Under the pieces are notes generated by a model. The model had not been told where the DNA came from. It did no database searches and saw only the letters and a list, made by a program, of their open reading frames with translations. Shown here in pieces: positions 41,500-53,740 of a stretch of 64,000 bases of DNA. The translations under genes and the position numbers were made by a program. The DNA is from Marasmius tenuissimus (taxonomy: Eukaryota; Basidiomycota; Agaricomycetes; Agaricales; Marasmiaceae), in the NCBI GenBank assembly GCA_029532415.1, contig JAQOTA010000019.1:420333-484332 (forward strand), read 5' to 3'. Within the stretch, counting starts at the first letter, position 1. Each line of letters opens with the position of its first letter.

Positions 41500-44302
41500 A
41501 GTCTCCTGAGTCCTGGTCCGTTATTCACGCTTGATACTAATCCTATGCCCCTCTCATATGATATTTTTACTTTATGCAACCCGTGCGATGTATCTGGACT
41601 ATAGCGTATAAAGAACTCCCCGACGTATTACTAGTAAATGTACACTGTAGCCGAGAAAAAACAACACTGTACCTTTCTTGAACTCCCGATAACATGCACC
41701 ATGCGCCCAGCGCACAAAGGAAAGCTAGAAGAGCTGGAGGCTAGTACGAGAAGCTAGTACGTCTACCGGAGTACAAGGCCTCCAAGGCCACTTCTGTACG
41801 TTACTAAAATGGTATCTGACAGGTCCTTCTCCGGCTGTGACAGGTCCGGTCTGGGCTGAATTTTGGACATCCCCAGCGACTTAGCACGTGCCTGAGTTCA
41901 ATCTCCGCCCGAACTTGATTCTATACCACCACCATTCCCGCACCATCGCCTACGTCCAGCACCTCCCCGTCTTTTCGCTTCTCCTTTCATTGCCTTTTGC
42001 TTTCGGACTGTGGAGTTATGACAACGTTTATTTTTTTACTCAGCGTTCCCTTCTCCGTCCACTTGGACTCGGCTTTCGCTATTTCAACAGAGCCTTGCGC
42101 GTGGACCCTCGAGGCGAGAGAACGAGATTGGTGGTAGAAGACAGAGCGTGTACTAGCCGGTGAGCTCCTGCTTCGATCTATAAGGGCCCGCAATCTCATG
42201 GCCATCTATCTATATTTCGGTTAGCGTACTACAACCCTCAAAACGGAGCCTCGGATGATGTGTCGTTCCTTCGTCGAAGCCATGAGGCCTTGAGGTCCGG
42301 TTGACCTCGACCATAGTGCTGGTGACTGTCGGATCCAAGACCGATGAGGATGCAGCTCATCTGCACTACTTGAGCTGCTAGAACAAGCGAGTGTTCCACC
42401 TTTGGCTTTACGCTCGCATCAATTACACGTGCGCTGAGCCATCCTCCACCCCCATCCATCTCGCTCAAGTCCTCAACGACACTTCTCTGACGTCATACTA
42501 CAACCCGTACCGGAGTTTCAAGAACATCTCGCGCCAACCACGCTCACAAAAGAGGTGTTTCTGGCCCTCCTAATTTTCGTAACCTGGGTACTCTTGCCTT
42601 CAAGAGCTTCATTGCCATACCCTCTGCATTGAGCACAGGCGTGGTGGAGCAAGGAATCTTCATCAACGTTCAAGGGTCGGCTGCGGGTGCTACGCAATCA
42701 AGCGCGCGTATGGAAAGGTTGTTCTGGTTAGCTCCTTTTCACATTTTCGATCTCGTTAAGGGCACTAAAAGCAAAGCGCTACAATCAGGGTGTGTTTTAC
42801 AGACTTACAGGATACCCTAATTTTCGCCAACGACATTCATTATGGCAGAATTTTGGAATGTTGGCTTCCTCATTGGGTTCATCCTGACTCCTCAGCTCCT
42901 CGACGACTCGTAGCCGCCTTGCTGGTCGCTTCAGTCACAATCACAACCTCATTCGTATTGCCGTTACCCCTTTACCCCGTTGGTCAAGCGGTGTACCAGA
43001 ACGCCGAAACCTCGATTATAGAAACGTTCTTGGGTCCACAAGCTTCATTTGTAGACCACCTCCCGACAGTATGGCGCTCATGGGATAGCTATGCTCCGTA
43101 GATGTCCAAGGATATGATGTAGGCTTTGGAGGTTGGGAAATTAACCAGGTGCGTCCGGTTTGAATTCTCCATCTCACGAAACGTATTCATAGTGCCTCGC
43201 TCCGTCTAGCGCAGGGTCTCAGGCTCTCAAGACGCTTATTCCGATAGTTTGGTTTCAGCCTACATGCTGTCCACGGTTGACGTTCTTGTTCGCCAATGGT
43301 CAGGTTACGTCCTTTGTGAGGTGAGGTTCACATGTTCCATGGTGTCAAGCAACATAGGCGTACGTTTCTATGCTATGATCGTCATTCAGAATGATCTTCC
43401 TCTGGAAATGAATCGTCGGTGAACTCTGGTCTGCGGAGTAGTTGGTTGGAGACATGGCCACCCGCCCGGCATGGCCACCCGCCCGGTTCCGCTGACAAGG
43501 ATACATTATAGGCTCTTCATGCCCTGCCTTTGTATAGCCTACCTATTGCCATATCTAATTAGGTTCGTAGTCATAAATAACACCTAAAGGATCTGTACCA
43601 ATTATGTTCGCGTCTCGAGAAAGCTCTTGGCAGCTGGACATTCTCGATGGCTCGCCAACAACGTCTCGTGTCACCAGACATTCAGTCCTTGACTCTCAAC
43701 TTAGGGAGCAGAGTCCGAAGCAACCTACCCTCAAATTCTTGCTTAATCACGTCCCAGATCGGGTAATGATGGGGATGCACATACCGGGCCCAGGTCGGCC
43801 ATAGACTGTGAAGCCGTCGGGGACATTTTAGGGGGTACCAAAAGCATTACCCATGGGCTTATCTCAACAACTCTTGCCCACGGAAGGTGCATAGAGTTGT
43901 TACAGGTAGCCGCCATCGACCTCGACTATAGAAACGCTGATAATGGCACGATCGCAACAGACACGCGGGCGAATGATTGATTCCAAAAACTACAAGGTTA
44001 CGGAGAGGTGCCACGCCCAAACCTTGCTTTGGCCATCTGACGTTACATAGCACGTATAAGAATGCGTCGCGAGTCCGAAAAATCTGAACCGTAACCAAAG
44101 AGCTGATTGACGTAGCGCAATATGTCGTTCTGCTGCGAGCAGAGGCTTGGACTCATAAGTAACTGGGATTGAGGGAAATGTGTCTTCGTACCGCTTCCAT
44201 GTCTTCTCAACAACTTGTGGTTGAATCAGAAAAGGGCCGACATGACCCGACTCAAAGCGGTGTCCCCGGATTAGATAGTGGTACGTTCGAGAAAAGCTTT
44301 AG
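41500..44302. other. Intergenic, no supported gene
   Basis: A frame at 42790-43101 contains a hydrophobic stretch (RLVAALLVASVTITTSFVLPL) but no recognisable domain, and others are shorter. Two stretches (about 41895-41960 and 42600-42640) resemble sequence at 19.3 and 20.2 kb. Possibly remnants of decayed genes. Confidence 0.35.
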
Positions 44303-44434
44303 TCTTGCATCGATCATGAACGCGCTTCTTCAATTTGTACCGTATCCGCAGCTCCCCAACAGAAGTCTCATATCAATCAACGACTTCCGAACGAGCTCCT
44401 GATCCACATATTCAAGTTCCACGGGAACACACAG

Positions 44435-45355
44435 GTGCTCATCCGCGTCTGTACCTGGTGGAGAGACCTTGGTATAGCTGAACCACGGCTTTGGACTGTC
44501 ATAGCTGTGGACGCGGATAGGGTCGCTCTGATTTCCCATGACGAGTCGCCAGAAATGCAAACACTCGCTCGGCAGGGTCTGAAGGCCGCACTCGAGCGGT
44601 CTAGAGATCTACCTTTGGATATTAAATTCTCTAACATTCCTCGGGCGAGGTTGGGTGCTAGACAGGGGATTGGAGCGCTCTCATTCTCCATCCTCTTTGA
44701 GTATCATTACCGTTGGAGGTCGGTTGAGCTGGAGCTTACCGTCCGTGACGCCGGGGTGTCCCAAGTTCTAGACTCGGTACCAGGTTACCCACATTTTCCG
44801 ATGCTGGAGAGCTTAGAGCTAAACATCTCACCCTGGAAAGGGGTCTCCCGAGGGGTAGAGAAGCGCTCAGAGTCGAGAGTCATTGTTTCATCGGAGACCA
44901 TGACCCGCACCACCACGTACTATCTCACGAAATTCCAACGAAGTCCCGTCCTAACCACACTTCGTCTCCCGATCGCTCCCCCCATTTGGTTTACGATTGT
45001 TCCAGGCTCATACCCACGAATACGACGTCTCACCGTCGAACGATGTACACCCCGACTCCTCATTCCGTGGCTTCAAAAATCCCAGGAATCCCTCATATGG
45101 TGTACGGTCAAGAAGTTCTACTCTGGAGATGATGTCCAGAAACGACCACCTTTCCCCTTGGTCGGACACTTGACCTTATCCGAGCTCGTTTACTTAAAGC
45201 TCCCGCGGGGATTTAACGAGTTGATCAACTACGTCGTGCTTCCCAAGTTGAAGAGATTGGTTCTCGTGGATGATAGTGGTTTACCGGTTGATAGGTCGCG
45301 GGTCCCAAAAATGGTTTCGAGATCAAAGTGCAAGCTGTCGGATGAGTCGGAATGA
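44435..45355 (+). CDS. F-box-like protein, probably truncated
   Basis: From the first in-frame Met the product has 306 aa, but the F-box starts upstream in the same frame (RLPNELLIHIFKFHG at about 44384-44428, then VCTWWRDLGIAEPRLW). That frame is open back to 44303 without an ATG, so an upstream exon is missing or the start has decayed. The C-terminal part carries irregular leucine-rich segments (LESLELNIS, LTTLRLPIA, LVYLKLPRG, LKRLVLVDD) as in the F-box protein at 17971-19172. It ends early after SRSKCKLSDESE, where the relative runs on for about 50 residues. Role, if still active, would be substrate choice for an SCF ubiquitin ligase. Confidence 0.55.
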   Translation: MLIRVCTWWRDLGIAEPRLWTVIAVDADRVALISHDESPEMQTLARQGLKAALERSRDLPLDIKFSNIPRARLGARQGIGALSFSILFEYHYRWRSVELELTVRDAGVSQVLDSVPGYPHFPMLESLELNISPWKGVSRGVEKRSESRVIVSSETMTRTTTYYLTKFQRSPVLTTLRLPIAPPIWFTIVPGSYPRIRRLTVERCTPRLLIPWLQKSQESLIWCTVKKFYSGDDVQKRPPFPLVGHLTLSELVYLKLPRGFNELINYVVLPKLKRLVLVDDSGLPVDRSRVPKMVSRSKCKLSDESE

Positions 45356-46038
45356 ATGTTTGTGCTCAAAAATGACGAAGCCATGCATGCCGGTATGATT
45401 TGGAATGATACATATAGCCATCGGACCTTTGACTCCTGATGAGGTACTTTAATTAAGATCGTGCCTGTGGCTCCGAATCGGGCATCACAATTCTTTCAAT
45501 ACTTAATACTTTCACAGACTCACGTTGGCGTACTGTTCTTCTCTCTACCTCGTATTTATGTCATTGCCAAGGGTTGAGACGCCTCGGGCCTCGGGGATTC
45601 AAGTACTCACCTCTCATATCCAAATAGCCCGGGCGTGGGTCAAACAAGTGTACAGTCAGTCCGAATATCCGGCCAATCGAGGCGAACTGGTTGAACGGGC
45701 TCGGAGGCTCGGACTGCGTGCACTCTCGTTCGTCTAAACGAAGCTAAAGTATACACTAACGGCACTAAAAGACGCAAAAGTTCCATTATACCTGTCAACT
45801 TACCCGAAGAACATGGCTAACTCGATAAATTGCGCCACCGACGAGCACACGGGCAACAAGACAATGTCATGCTGATATTTTCCGTTGGAGTCACCCCCCT
45901 TCTCACGGAGCATGCCAATGGCACGAATCTCCTTGACTCTGTATCCAAGTCGCATTTTTAGTCGCCGCTTCAAGAAGACAATCATTATAAGGCAACTGAG
46001 GAGTGAATGTTGCAGACTGGAAAAAGCTGCACCTCGAA
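45356..46038. other. Intergenic, no gene seen
   Basis: Short frames only. A CATTATAAGG stretch near 45984 is the only TATA-like sequence before ICMT-like copy C. Confidence 0.35.
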
Positions 46039-46869
46039 ATGATTTTTGGCGAATTAACGAGACTGGGTCTAGTCGTATCTACGGCCTACGTACTGGTCAT
46101 CGCCTTCTCACCTCCGCTGGCAATCAAGATGCCTCCACAACCCACAAGCAAGTCGCCCTGGCCGGTGTGGAGAGAGTATGTGATCATGCGTGTCTTTGCA
46201 ACCGCAACGGTCCCAGCTCAGAGGGTGAGTGACCCAGGTTTCAGTCGTTGCCACATGGCTAACTGTGAAGATTATGAATGTTCCCCATGCCAGGTGGTTT
46301 ATCTTGTCGTGACAATCCTCGAGTCCGTATATATCCTTTCCTCCATCCTCCAAGGATCCCCGACGTCCCCTCGGCCAGGTTCATACGTTCCATCAGCCGG
46401 TGTATCCCTCATCCCTGCTCCTGCATCCCTTCGTCCTCACCAAATGGGAGTCGTTGGCCTCCTTGTAGCCATATCTGGGTGTTTGCTCCGAATTGCTTGC
46501 TATCGTGCATTAGGGGCCAATTTCACATTCGAGAACACGACACCCAAAGGCCTCGTAACCTCAGGCCCATATACTATTGTCCGACACCCATCCTATCTCG
46601 GGTGGTGGTTGACTCTCGTCGGTCTACCATGGTATCACCTCTCAAATGGCACGTGGATCGTTGAAAGCGGGTTTGTGGACTGGCAGGTCGGGGGAATGGG
46701 AGTAGGAAAGACGATGGTGTATAGCTGGGTGCTCGTTTCCTTTTTGACGGGAGTTGCATTGTCGTCGAGGGCAGGATATGAAGATTCGTTATTGAAGGAA
46801 CAATTTGGGCCAGAGTGGGAGGCGTGGAGTAGGAGAGTAAAGTACAAAGTGTTTCCGGGAGTATTTTGA
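46039..46869 (+). CDS. ICMT-family methyltransferase-like membrane protein (copy C)
   Basis: Exons 46039-46224 and 46294-46869 give 253 aa. The 69-bp intron is a multiple of three and has no stop, so an unspliced reading looks open; the conserved Gln-Arg/intron border of the other copies decides for splicing. Features are three hydrophobic segments in the first 150 residues, LVTSGPYTIVRHPSYLG as methyltransferase signature, and YEDSLLKEQFG ... VFPGVF at the end. Exon 1 is one codon shorter than in the other copies. Start MIFGELTRL aligns with MLSGELARL of copy E. About 1.2 kb upstream of copy D, same strand. Confidence 0.85.
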   Translation: MIFGELTRLGLVVSTAYVLVIAFSPPLAIKMPPQPTSKSPWPVWREYVIMRVFATATVPAQRVSDPGFSRCHMANCEDYECSPCQVVYLVVTILESVYILSSILQGSPTSPRPGSYVPSAGVSLIPAPASLRPHQMGVVGLLVAISGCLLRIACYRALGANFTFENTTPKGLVTSGPYTIVRHPSYLGWWLTLVGLPWYHLSNGTWIVESGFVDWQVGGMGVGKTMVYSWVLVSFLTGVALSSRAGYEDSLLKEQFGPEWEAWSRRVKYKVFPGVF

Positions 46870-48098
46870 TTGGCGGTTGAAGTTTCAATGGCATGGATTT
46901 TTGTTGAGTGAGACCCACAGGAAGGTTTAGAAGCCGGGTTGACTCACGAGATACCGTGGTGTGGTTACGAGGAGGATTGCTGAGTACCACAAGCACGATA
47001 CCTACGTCAATGTTCTTCCTCTTCAGCCATCATCCGACCTTTCTGTAACTCTCTCCTTGCAAAGAGAATCTTTACACCGCGGAGGTCAAGGGCCAGAGTA
47101 CGGCCGAGTGTTTAGTAGTGGGAATTCTCTCGACGAGTGATACGTTCCACGGGGTATGGCGTCAAGAGTATTCAGATCGGACCGAGGACATAGTCATATG
47201 AGAATCTGCCCAGAAAAAGGTATCATTCGACCCATTCGTTGATAACCCTTCTTATCGCTCCTGTCGAAGCAACCGAATACCACGCTAAACTTCTAAGCAT
47301 GATCCGTTCCTCGGCTGCAGACGCGTGGTTAATGCGACGGAATTCATTCGTAAACTTCTCGACAAACAGGGATGTAGCAGTATTTACCTCCTATCCATCT
47401 GTGGTGCACACGGCCTAGCCGCCGCTACTTTGGCGCGCCAAATTGGCTCAGTCCGGGGTGCTTATCTGAGCGTTTGCATGCAGGGTCTAAGAACCCGCCA
47501 AAATCGACCCCATCATCACCATCCGCCACCCCAGGCTTTTCTGGTGCTGAAGACCGCACTCGTAAGCAACCCCAGAGCCTTGAGAATTAACGCTGACCCA
47601 GCGCCAATTGACACTTGACGGGTGTTTTAAAGGGCGCTGATTATACGCTCGCCACATTGGCCGGACATTGAAAAATTAACCCGGTCAATTTTGCTCCAAT
47701 GGGCTATCGCCAGAAGGGTTGAATCTTCATATACGCATGTGTCCTTCTTTGAGGAAGTATTTAGTATATGTGCTATAATTTTTGTACAAAAATAGTGGTG
47801 ACTAGGCCATGTGGACCATGGGTATCAGTCATGAGGCTTGTCACCCGTGTTGATCCAATATGGAGAAAATGGGTGCGTAGCTCATTGATGATATTGTCCG
47901 CGATGGGTTTGGTACTGGAATCGATATTGTCTGCGCCACCCCTTTCTGACCATGACGAAATGTGTCATCTTTGCAGATCTCAACTTTTTATGACCCCCCG
48001 AACATGCGTTGTGGCGAGTTAATCGCCTAAAAACATCACAGAAAGGTTAAAAAGCGGTCAAGGAGGTGAAGCAGGGATATCAAAAGCTGCCCCTCTTG
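46870..48098. other. Intergenic between ICMT-like copies C and D
   Basis: No supported gene. Confidence 0.4.
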
Positions 48099-48931
48099 AT
48101 GACTTTCATCGAACCGGCAAGACTTTGTCTGGTTGTCCTCACGGGCTATGTCGTGAGTCTCTCCTTTGCTCCTCCGACGGGGTCGATCAAACTGCCCCCA
48201 CGACCTACGACCGAGTCACCCTGGTCGGCGTGGACAGAGTATCTGCTTGTTCGTTGTTTCTCAACTAGGTTGACTCCAGTTCAAAGGGTGAGTGATCCCA
48301 GTCTTGATCGTGACCTTGATGGCTGATGTCAATGTCTGTTGGATATGAACGCCAGATGACTTACATTATTTTGACGGTCTTCGAGTCGACGTATATTCTC
48401 TCCTCCATGATTCAAGGATCCTCAATATCCACTCAGCCCAACTTGAACGACCGACCAGCCGGTTTGACCCTTATCCCCGCTCCTACTCCCCTTCGTCCCC
48501 GTCCTCTGGCAATCATGGGTCTTCTGATCACCATATCCGGGTGTCTACTCCGAATTGCCTGCTACCGCGCGTTAGGGGCCAGCTTCACGTTTGAGAGCAC
48601 AGCACCCAAAGGACTCGTGACCACAGGTCCTTATGCTATTGTTCGACATCCATCGTATCTGGGTTGGTGGTTGACTCTTGTCAGTTTACCGTGGTATCAT
48701 CTTTCGCGTGGCTCGTGGATCATCGAAAGCGGGTTTTTGGATTGGCAGGTTGTAGCAATGAGAATAGGAAAGATGATGGTGTATGGCTGGGTCTTGGTTG
48801 GATTTTTGACAGCAGTTTTGTTGACGATGAGAGCAAGATACGAGGACAAGTCGTTGAAGGAGCAGTTCCCGCGAGAATGGGAAGCATGGAGTAAAAGGGT
48901 GAGGTATCTGGTGATTCCGGGAGTATATTGA
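48099..48931 (+). CDS. ICMT-family methyltransferase-like membrane protein (copy D)
   Basis: Exons 48099-48287 and 48356-48931 give 254 aa. It is close to copy C in the C-terminal half (GLVTTGPYAIVRHPSYLGWW, then a Trp-Tyr-His-Leu-Ser segment), suggesting that C and D are a recent duplicate pair. N-terminal segment LVVLTGYVVSLSFAPPTG matches the family. PWSAWTEY replaces the usual PWPVWREY. Ends YEDKSLKEQFPREWEAW ... VIPGVY, with Pro where others have Gly. The ATG at 48099 aligns with the starts of copies A, E and F. Confidence 0.87.
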
Positions 48932-51585
48932 ATAATCAATGATCGCGAAATTCTGATTGCCTGTGTCTTTGCTGAAAGTTGGGACTCAATAGAACAAAAC
49001 AACCCTCATCGTCATGAATAACAATCCTTGATTCCAAGGCTGCGGATTGACAGTTTAGTATGGTATTTAATTGCGTCAGAAACAAAAATCGCACCGGTCA
49101 CCCTTGATCCCTGTGCCGGACTAACGGATCGACATCTACTCTCACGGGAATCGACATCCACACTAACCAAACTCGACTCCGCACTGACGAAGATCGACCT
49201 TCTCTTGTGGGAGAAGTAGTCTTTGTCTACTATCCTCAGATCACCCGGTATAGGCCCTCAAATTCTTCGATATCCAGCTTCTATCAAGGCTGATAAATGA
49301 CCCTCATACCCTTGAGGTTGTCTTTCGAGCTAGCACTCCCATAGAATCGATGGCGGATATGGTGGGAGGCCGAGTTTAACATTTACCCTCTTTCTATTGA
49401 ATGTAGAGGAACATCACCTGAGAGCTGAAAAGATGAACTCAAAGGGAGACAGGCTTGGTGCCTATATATGAGACGTACTTGCCAGGAGAGGTACCATGGT
49501 ATTTCGTGGTTCCCACGGCTCACCCGCTCACAAATCGCCCAAATCAAGAGGTTTCTGGCGACGCATCGAGATTTCTGCCACTGACTTAAGGAAGTAGTTG
49601 AAAGGTCTTTACCACGTTCAAAAAAGGCTTAGGTGCACTCTTGACGCAAGAAAAGCGCCATGCAAGTGTCTGAAGTGCCGTGCGTATGATCATAGGCGAC
49701 CCCATGCTATTCCGGGGGTACGACAAAGGTTCGCTAACTCATTTGCCTTGCCTTGTCCAGCCTGCTGATACAAAGTCACGATCAGGTGCTGTGCAACAGT
49801 ATCATAAAGTCGCTAAAGCTTTGCCTTATACCTTTACAGCTGGCTCGACTCTCCGAACAAGTTTCTCGACTTTTTTGCATCTTCATAAATACGGAAACCA
49901 ATAACGGTTCAATGATCAAATCCTACACAGTCAGTTCAGTAGCTGGCCGTGCCGCGTAAGGCGGCGACTAAGGTAAAATATGTTTGACAGCTTTTGTGGA
50001 TATAACAGCGCTTATTTGGCGCGCTTCTACTGAATCGAACGGCGCTTGTTGGTTTTCTCACGGAGCAAAACTTGTGTTTGACATCGTAAAGACCCTTCTA
50101 TTTCCCTACGTTAGTAGCGCAAAAAGGCCCACAACTGTCCCAGCCTATATTGTCAATGCCAACCCTCTCCACCTCTCCACCGGCACAGACCATGTAGGAT
50201 CGCTATAATGATCCGTAGTTCTAACGGGTGAAATTACCTAGCAAGCTCACTTATTCATTACAACGACTACCCCCAGTCCAACAAGGCATCATTATAATAA
50301 TCTTACGGGGGCTCCTCACGCACCCATTCTAAAACTGCCACCATAACTTTCAGTGCTGCGGCCACTCTAGTGAAAAATCAAGCGCTCGAAGTCCTTGGAA
50401 TAAACAGTAGCAAACCTTAGTGAGTTTGAACGCCCCCGTTCTCCTTTCATAACACTCACCGGTTCGTTGTGGTCGATAGGTCTATAGTACTTCAAGCGGC
50501 GGCTGCGTAATTCAGTCTTCCTTTCCGCACTATTTCATTTCATGGTTGGCCAAGTCTCGATCTTGCATACTCGTACTCTAGGGAAGGACTGTGTTGAACA
50601 CCTCCGAAACGGGCCTCGCATGTGTACCCTTCTCATGTTCTATGGAATACTGACCATGTAACCTGGTATTCTCACTCCGTTTCTATCGTTAATAGAGGGC
50701 AACTCTATTGCAAGCTTTCCCCGAAACGGATCCCAGCTTATATCCCAGCTCAAAGCGGGAATGACCCTCTATCAAGGGACGAGGTAAACCCACCTCGGAA
50801 ATGGTCAGGCATGATGGACGAGGACCTTCTTCTCTGTCTCAAAATAGAGCGACCTCCGACTCGGATGACCGAGTTTCTTGCCTCGAGGCGGATTGAAGTC
50901 CAGCCTGTCCCTGCTCACGTCTGTGTTCGACACCGTGGCCAAGATTGGGGTCTTCCGCAATTGTCTACAAGCTAAAATCCTCATCCAGATCCGACCGATG
51001 ATGTCGAATTCTAGATCTAGGGATGACGACGGTGTGAGTCGAAGCTGAATTTTCACTCTTCTTAGTTCTTTTTACTGGTCTATGCATCGATCGTCTTTCC
51101 TAGTTGACTTCTGATGTTCCTCCAATGTAGACAGGTTCTTTCTGGCGCTCTGAGCCTATGCCGACAATCGGTTATAGGAATCCCGAGGCGTATAATCCTG
51201 GGGATTGACACCATCTTGATTGATGCATAAACATTTTACCTGCCGTATGCTGAGATGAGGGCCCGGCTAGGCACTTTTCAGGCTCGCAGGGTAAGGGTAG
51301 ACTATTTATATCTGAACCATCAACTGAATATCCCCGGGACCCGGGTGGTTTGCATTCCTCGCTCGCTCGACTTATATAGACAGAGAATTCACCTCCGAAA
51401 TCTCGGAGTGATGCTTGGAGTAAGCCAAATGCTTGTTGCTCACTGCTGCATCTACACATAGAGTATGTAGGACTCGGGGCTTGGTTGTGAGTCCGATTTC
51501 GGACACGCGGTTTACCTCAAGAAGCACATGAACGTCGTGGTCGGTTTTACTGCCTCGAGGGCTCGGGAGTCGGAGCATCACAAGG
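48932..51585. other. Intergenic, no gene seen
   Basis: 2.65 kb with only short frames lacking recognisable domains. Inexact remn­ants of genes cannot be excluded. Confidence 0.35.
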
Positions 51586-51593
51586 TATAAAAG
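51586..51593 (+). promoter_or_regulatory. TATA box of ICMT-like gene E
   Basis: TATAAAAG, 60 bases upstream of the ATG at 51646, a usual distance for fungal TATA promoters. Confidence 0.55.
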
Positions 51594-51645
51594 CGCTCCT
51601 CGGGCCAAACGAATTAACTACCTAGAGACGAAAATCCCCATCAAT

Positions 51646-52502
51646 ATGCTCTCTGGAGAATTAGCGAGGCTCTGTCTGGTTGTCCTTTCGGGCTATGTGC
51701 TAAACGTCGCCTACACCCCTCCGTCGGGATCGCTGAAGTTACCTCCGACGCCAACAATGGAGTCACCATGGCCTGTGTGGAGAGAGTTTTTAATAATTCG
51801 TGGCGTTGCGACCAAGCTGGGACCTGCGCAAAGGGTGAGTGAGCCTGCTGTTCGTTACTCCCTTAGTACTAAGCGAGAGCTTGATTCTTGATGTAGATAA
51901 CTTACATTGCTGCTACGGTCCTCGAGGCGACGTACATTCTTCACTCTCTAGGCATCCAACCGCCCTCCGGCTCGATGTTGACACAAAATAACACAACCCT
52001 TTTCCATCTCCCTCCGAATCTTCATTTACTTGATACGACTTCCACGGGAGTAACCCTTGTTCCTGATCCCACTCTCTCCCATCCGCGCCCACTTGCAATT
52101 CTTGCTTTGCTCACAGGCATATCCGGGTGCCTTATTCGGATCGCCTGCTTCCGCTCGTTAGGGAGCGGGTTCACCTTTGAAAACACGACTGCCCAAAGGC
52201 TCATAACCACGGGTCCATATTCACTCGTTCGACACCCTTCTTATCTGGGGTTATGGTTGATCCTCGTCGGGTTACCTGGGTATCACCTTTCCAATGGGTC
52301 GTGGATCGTTGAGAGCGGGTTCTTGAATTTGCAGGTCGGGAAGGTGCTGGTGTATGGATGGGTGACTATTGCGGTCGCGGTGGCAACGTTGTTGATGATG
52401 AGAGCGAGACATGAAGATGTGTCGCTGAGGGAAAGGTTCGGCGAGGAGTGGGAGGCGTGGAGTGGGAGGGTGAGGTATAGAGTGATTCCGGGGGTCTATT
52501 GA
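51646..52502 (+). CDS. ICMT-family methyltransferase-like membrane protein (copy E)
   Basis: Exons 51646-51834 and 51897-52502 give 264 aa. N-terminal MLSGELARLCLVVLSGYVLN is hydrophobic. The loop between the second and third membrane segments is longer than in C and D (Asn/Thr/His-rich). Signature LITTGPYSLVRHPSYLG and C-terminal HEDVSLRERFG ... VIPGVY are present; the family Tyr before Glu-Asp is His here. Same intron position and phase as the other copies. Probably expressed from the TATAAAAG box upstream. Confidence 0.86.
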
Positions 52503-53740
52503 ACGAACATGGAATGATAGAATTTATGTAAGTTTGAGTCCTACCCTGCGTACTTTTGCAATTGATTCCAGCTGTTAGCTCAAAGATCCTAGCTCATAGG
52601 ACAATGGATCGGAGGCCATCATTATCTCAGTGAAACAGATGTTATAGTCTAAAGATGACTGAATCATTTCAGTCGAATAATGAAGGTAAAATCAGGACTG
52701 CCGACGGAAGCTTGACGTTTGAGGGCCAGGAGGGTCGCAGAGCTACAGCCACCGGACTTTCCCGGTCGTCGCAACCTGAAACAATGCCATCACGACGGCC
52801 AGACTCAAGCCAGACTCCTACTTATCGTAATCCGTTCCTCATTTCAGTACGAATGTTCTTCAATAACTTTGTTGCACTTTGGATTCTAAACTTGAAGGTT
52901 AGCTAATGGTCTGACACTTTGAGAGACTTTGCTATGAGGTATGTGCTATTTCTGTCTACTTTTGGTCTTTCAGTGGACTCATGTCGATTTCGCCATGCTA
53001 AAAGACGCTATGTAAACGTCGTTGTTCGCGGTGAAGGGGGTGTTTACTTCCACTGTGGCTTTCAGGGGGTTCTTTACGAAGGCCTTTTCTAGAACATCTC
53101 ATTTACGCTCAAGCTACCAACTAAATTTTTCCAGGCGGTTGCTGACGGTTGTTCCCGATTGAGTTCCATGGGAAGATGCCAAGAAACGCGAACTTGCTAT
53201 TGTCAAAGATACATATGTCAGCATCCCCTTGTTCTGCTCACCCCTAACCTGTTTATGCGCCCTTTGGCATTTATTCCATCACGGGGACATAGGCTTTGAA
53301 ATGTGAGTCTGATGCCTTAGCTCTCGAAGTCAATGAAGGGCATGTGGACAGAAAAACCCCTGAGCTTTCAGCTTAGAGCGGACTACGGATCAGTAACACA
53401 CACTCTCGTCTAGAACCTGAATACCGCATGGACTAGGTTAGCGATGATTAGTTGGTGCTTCCATAGTCCCTGTCGATCTAAATAAAATTGCGAAGTGTAC
53501 GGCGCATATCGGCAATCGCGTGAACTATAAATTAAAATTCATTCATCCTGTCCTCTAGGGATTCAACTGTCGGCACGAGTGGTCAAGATTCCGATTCTGC
53601 CTATTCAAGTAGAATGTTAAAGCCTCAGCTGATCTTGAATGTCCCTCCGGCTTTCCGACCATACATTTTATGCCTCGACCCACTTCAAAAGGACTCGGGG
53701 TCAGCCAAGGAGACATATCGAATCACCCTTCGACTTCGAA
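52503..53740. other. Intergenic between ICMT-like copies E and F
   Basis: A short Ser/Arg-rich frame at 52655-52906 shows no domain. Nothing else was recognised. Confidence 0.35.

Noticed and set aside
21162..41900. Terminal inverted repeats bounding the whole island
   Set aside because: Both flanks share a short direct match (TGAATTTTGG near 21249 and 41859), but it is too short and in the wrong orientation to count as terminal repeats.
42790..43101. 103-codon frame with a hydrophobic stretch as a membrane protein gene
   Set aside because: No homologous pattern, no clear splice partners and untypical composition at the ends.
46003..46869. One uninterrupted 288-codon frame for ICMT-like copy C
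   Set aside because: It reads through a 69-bp intron whose borders match those of the other copies; the inserted residues are absent from the family.
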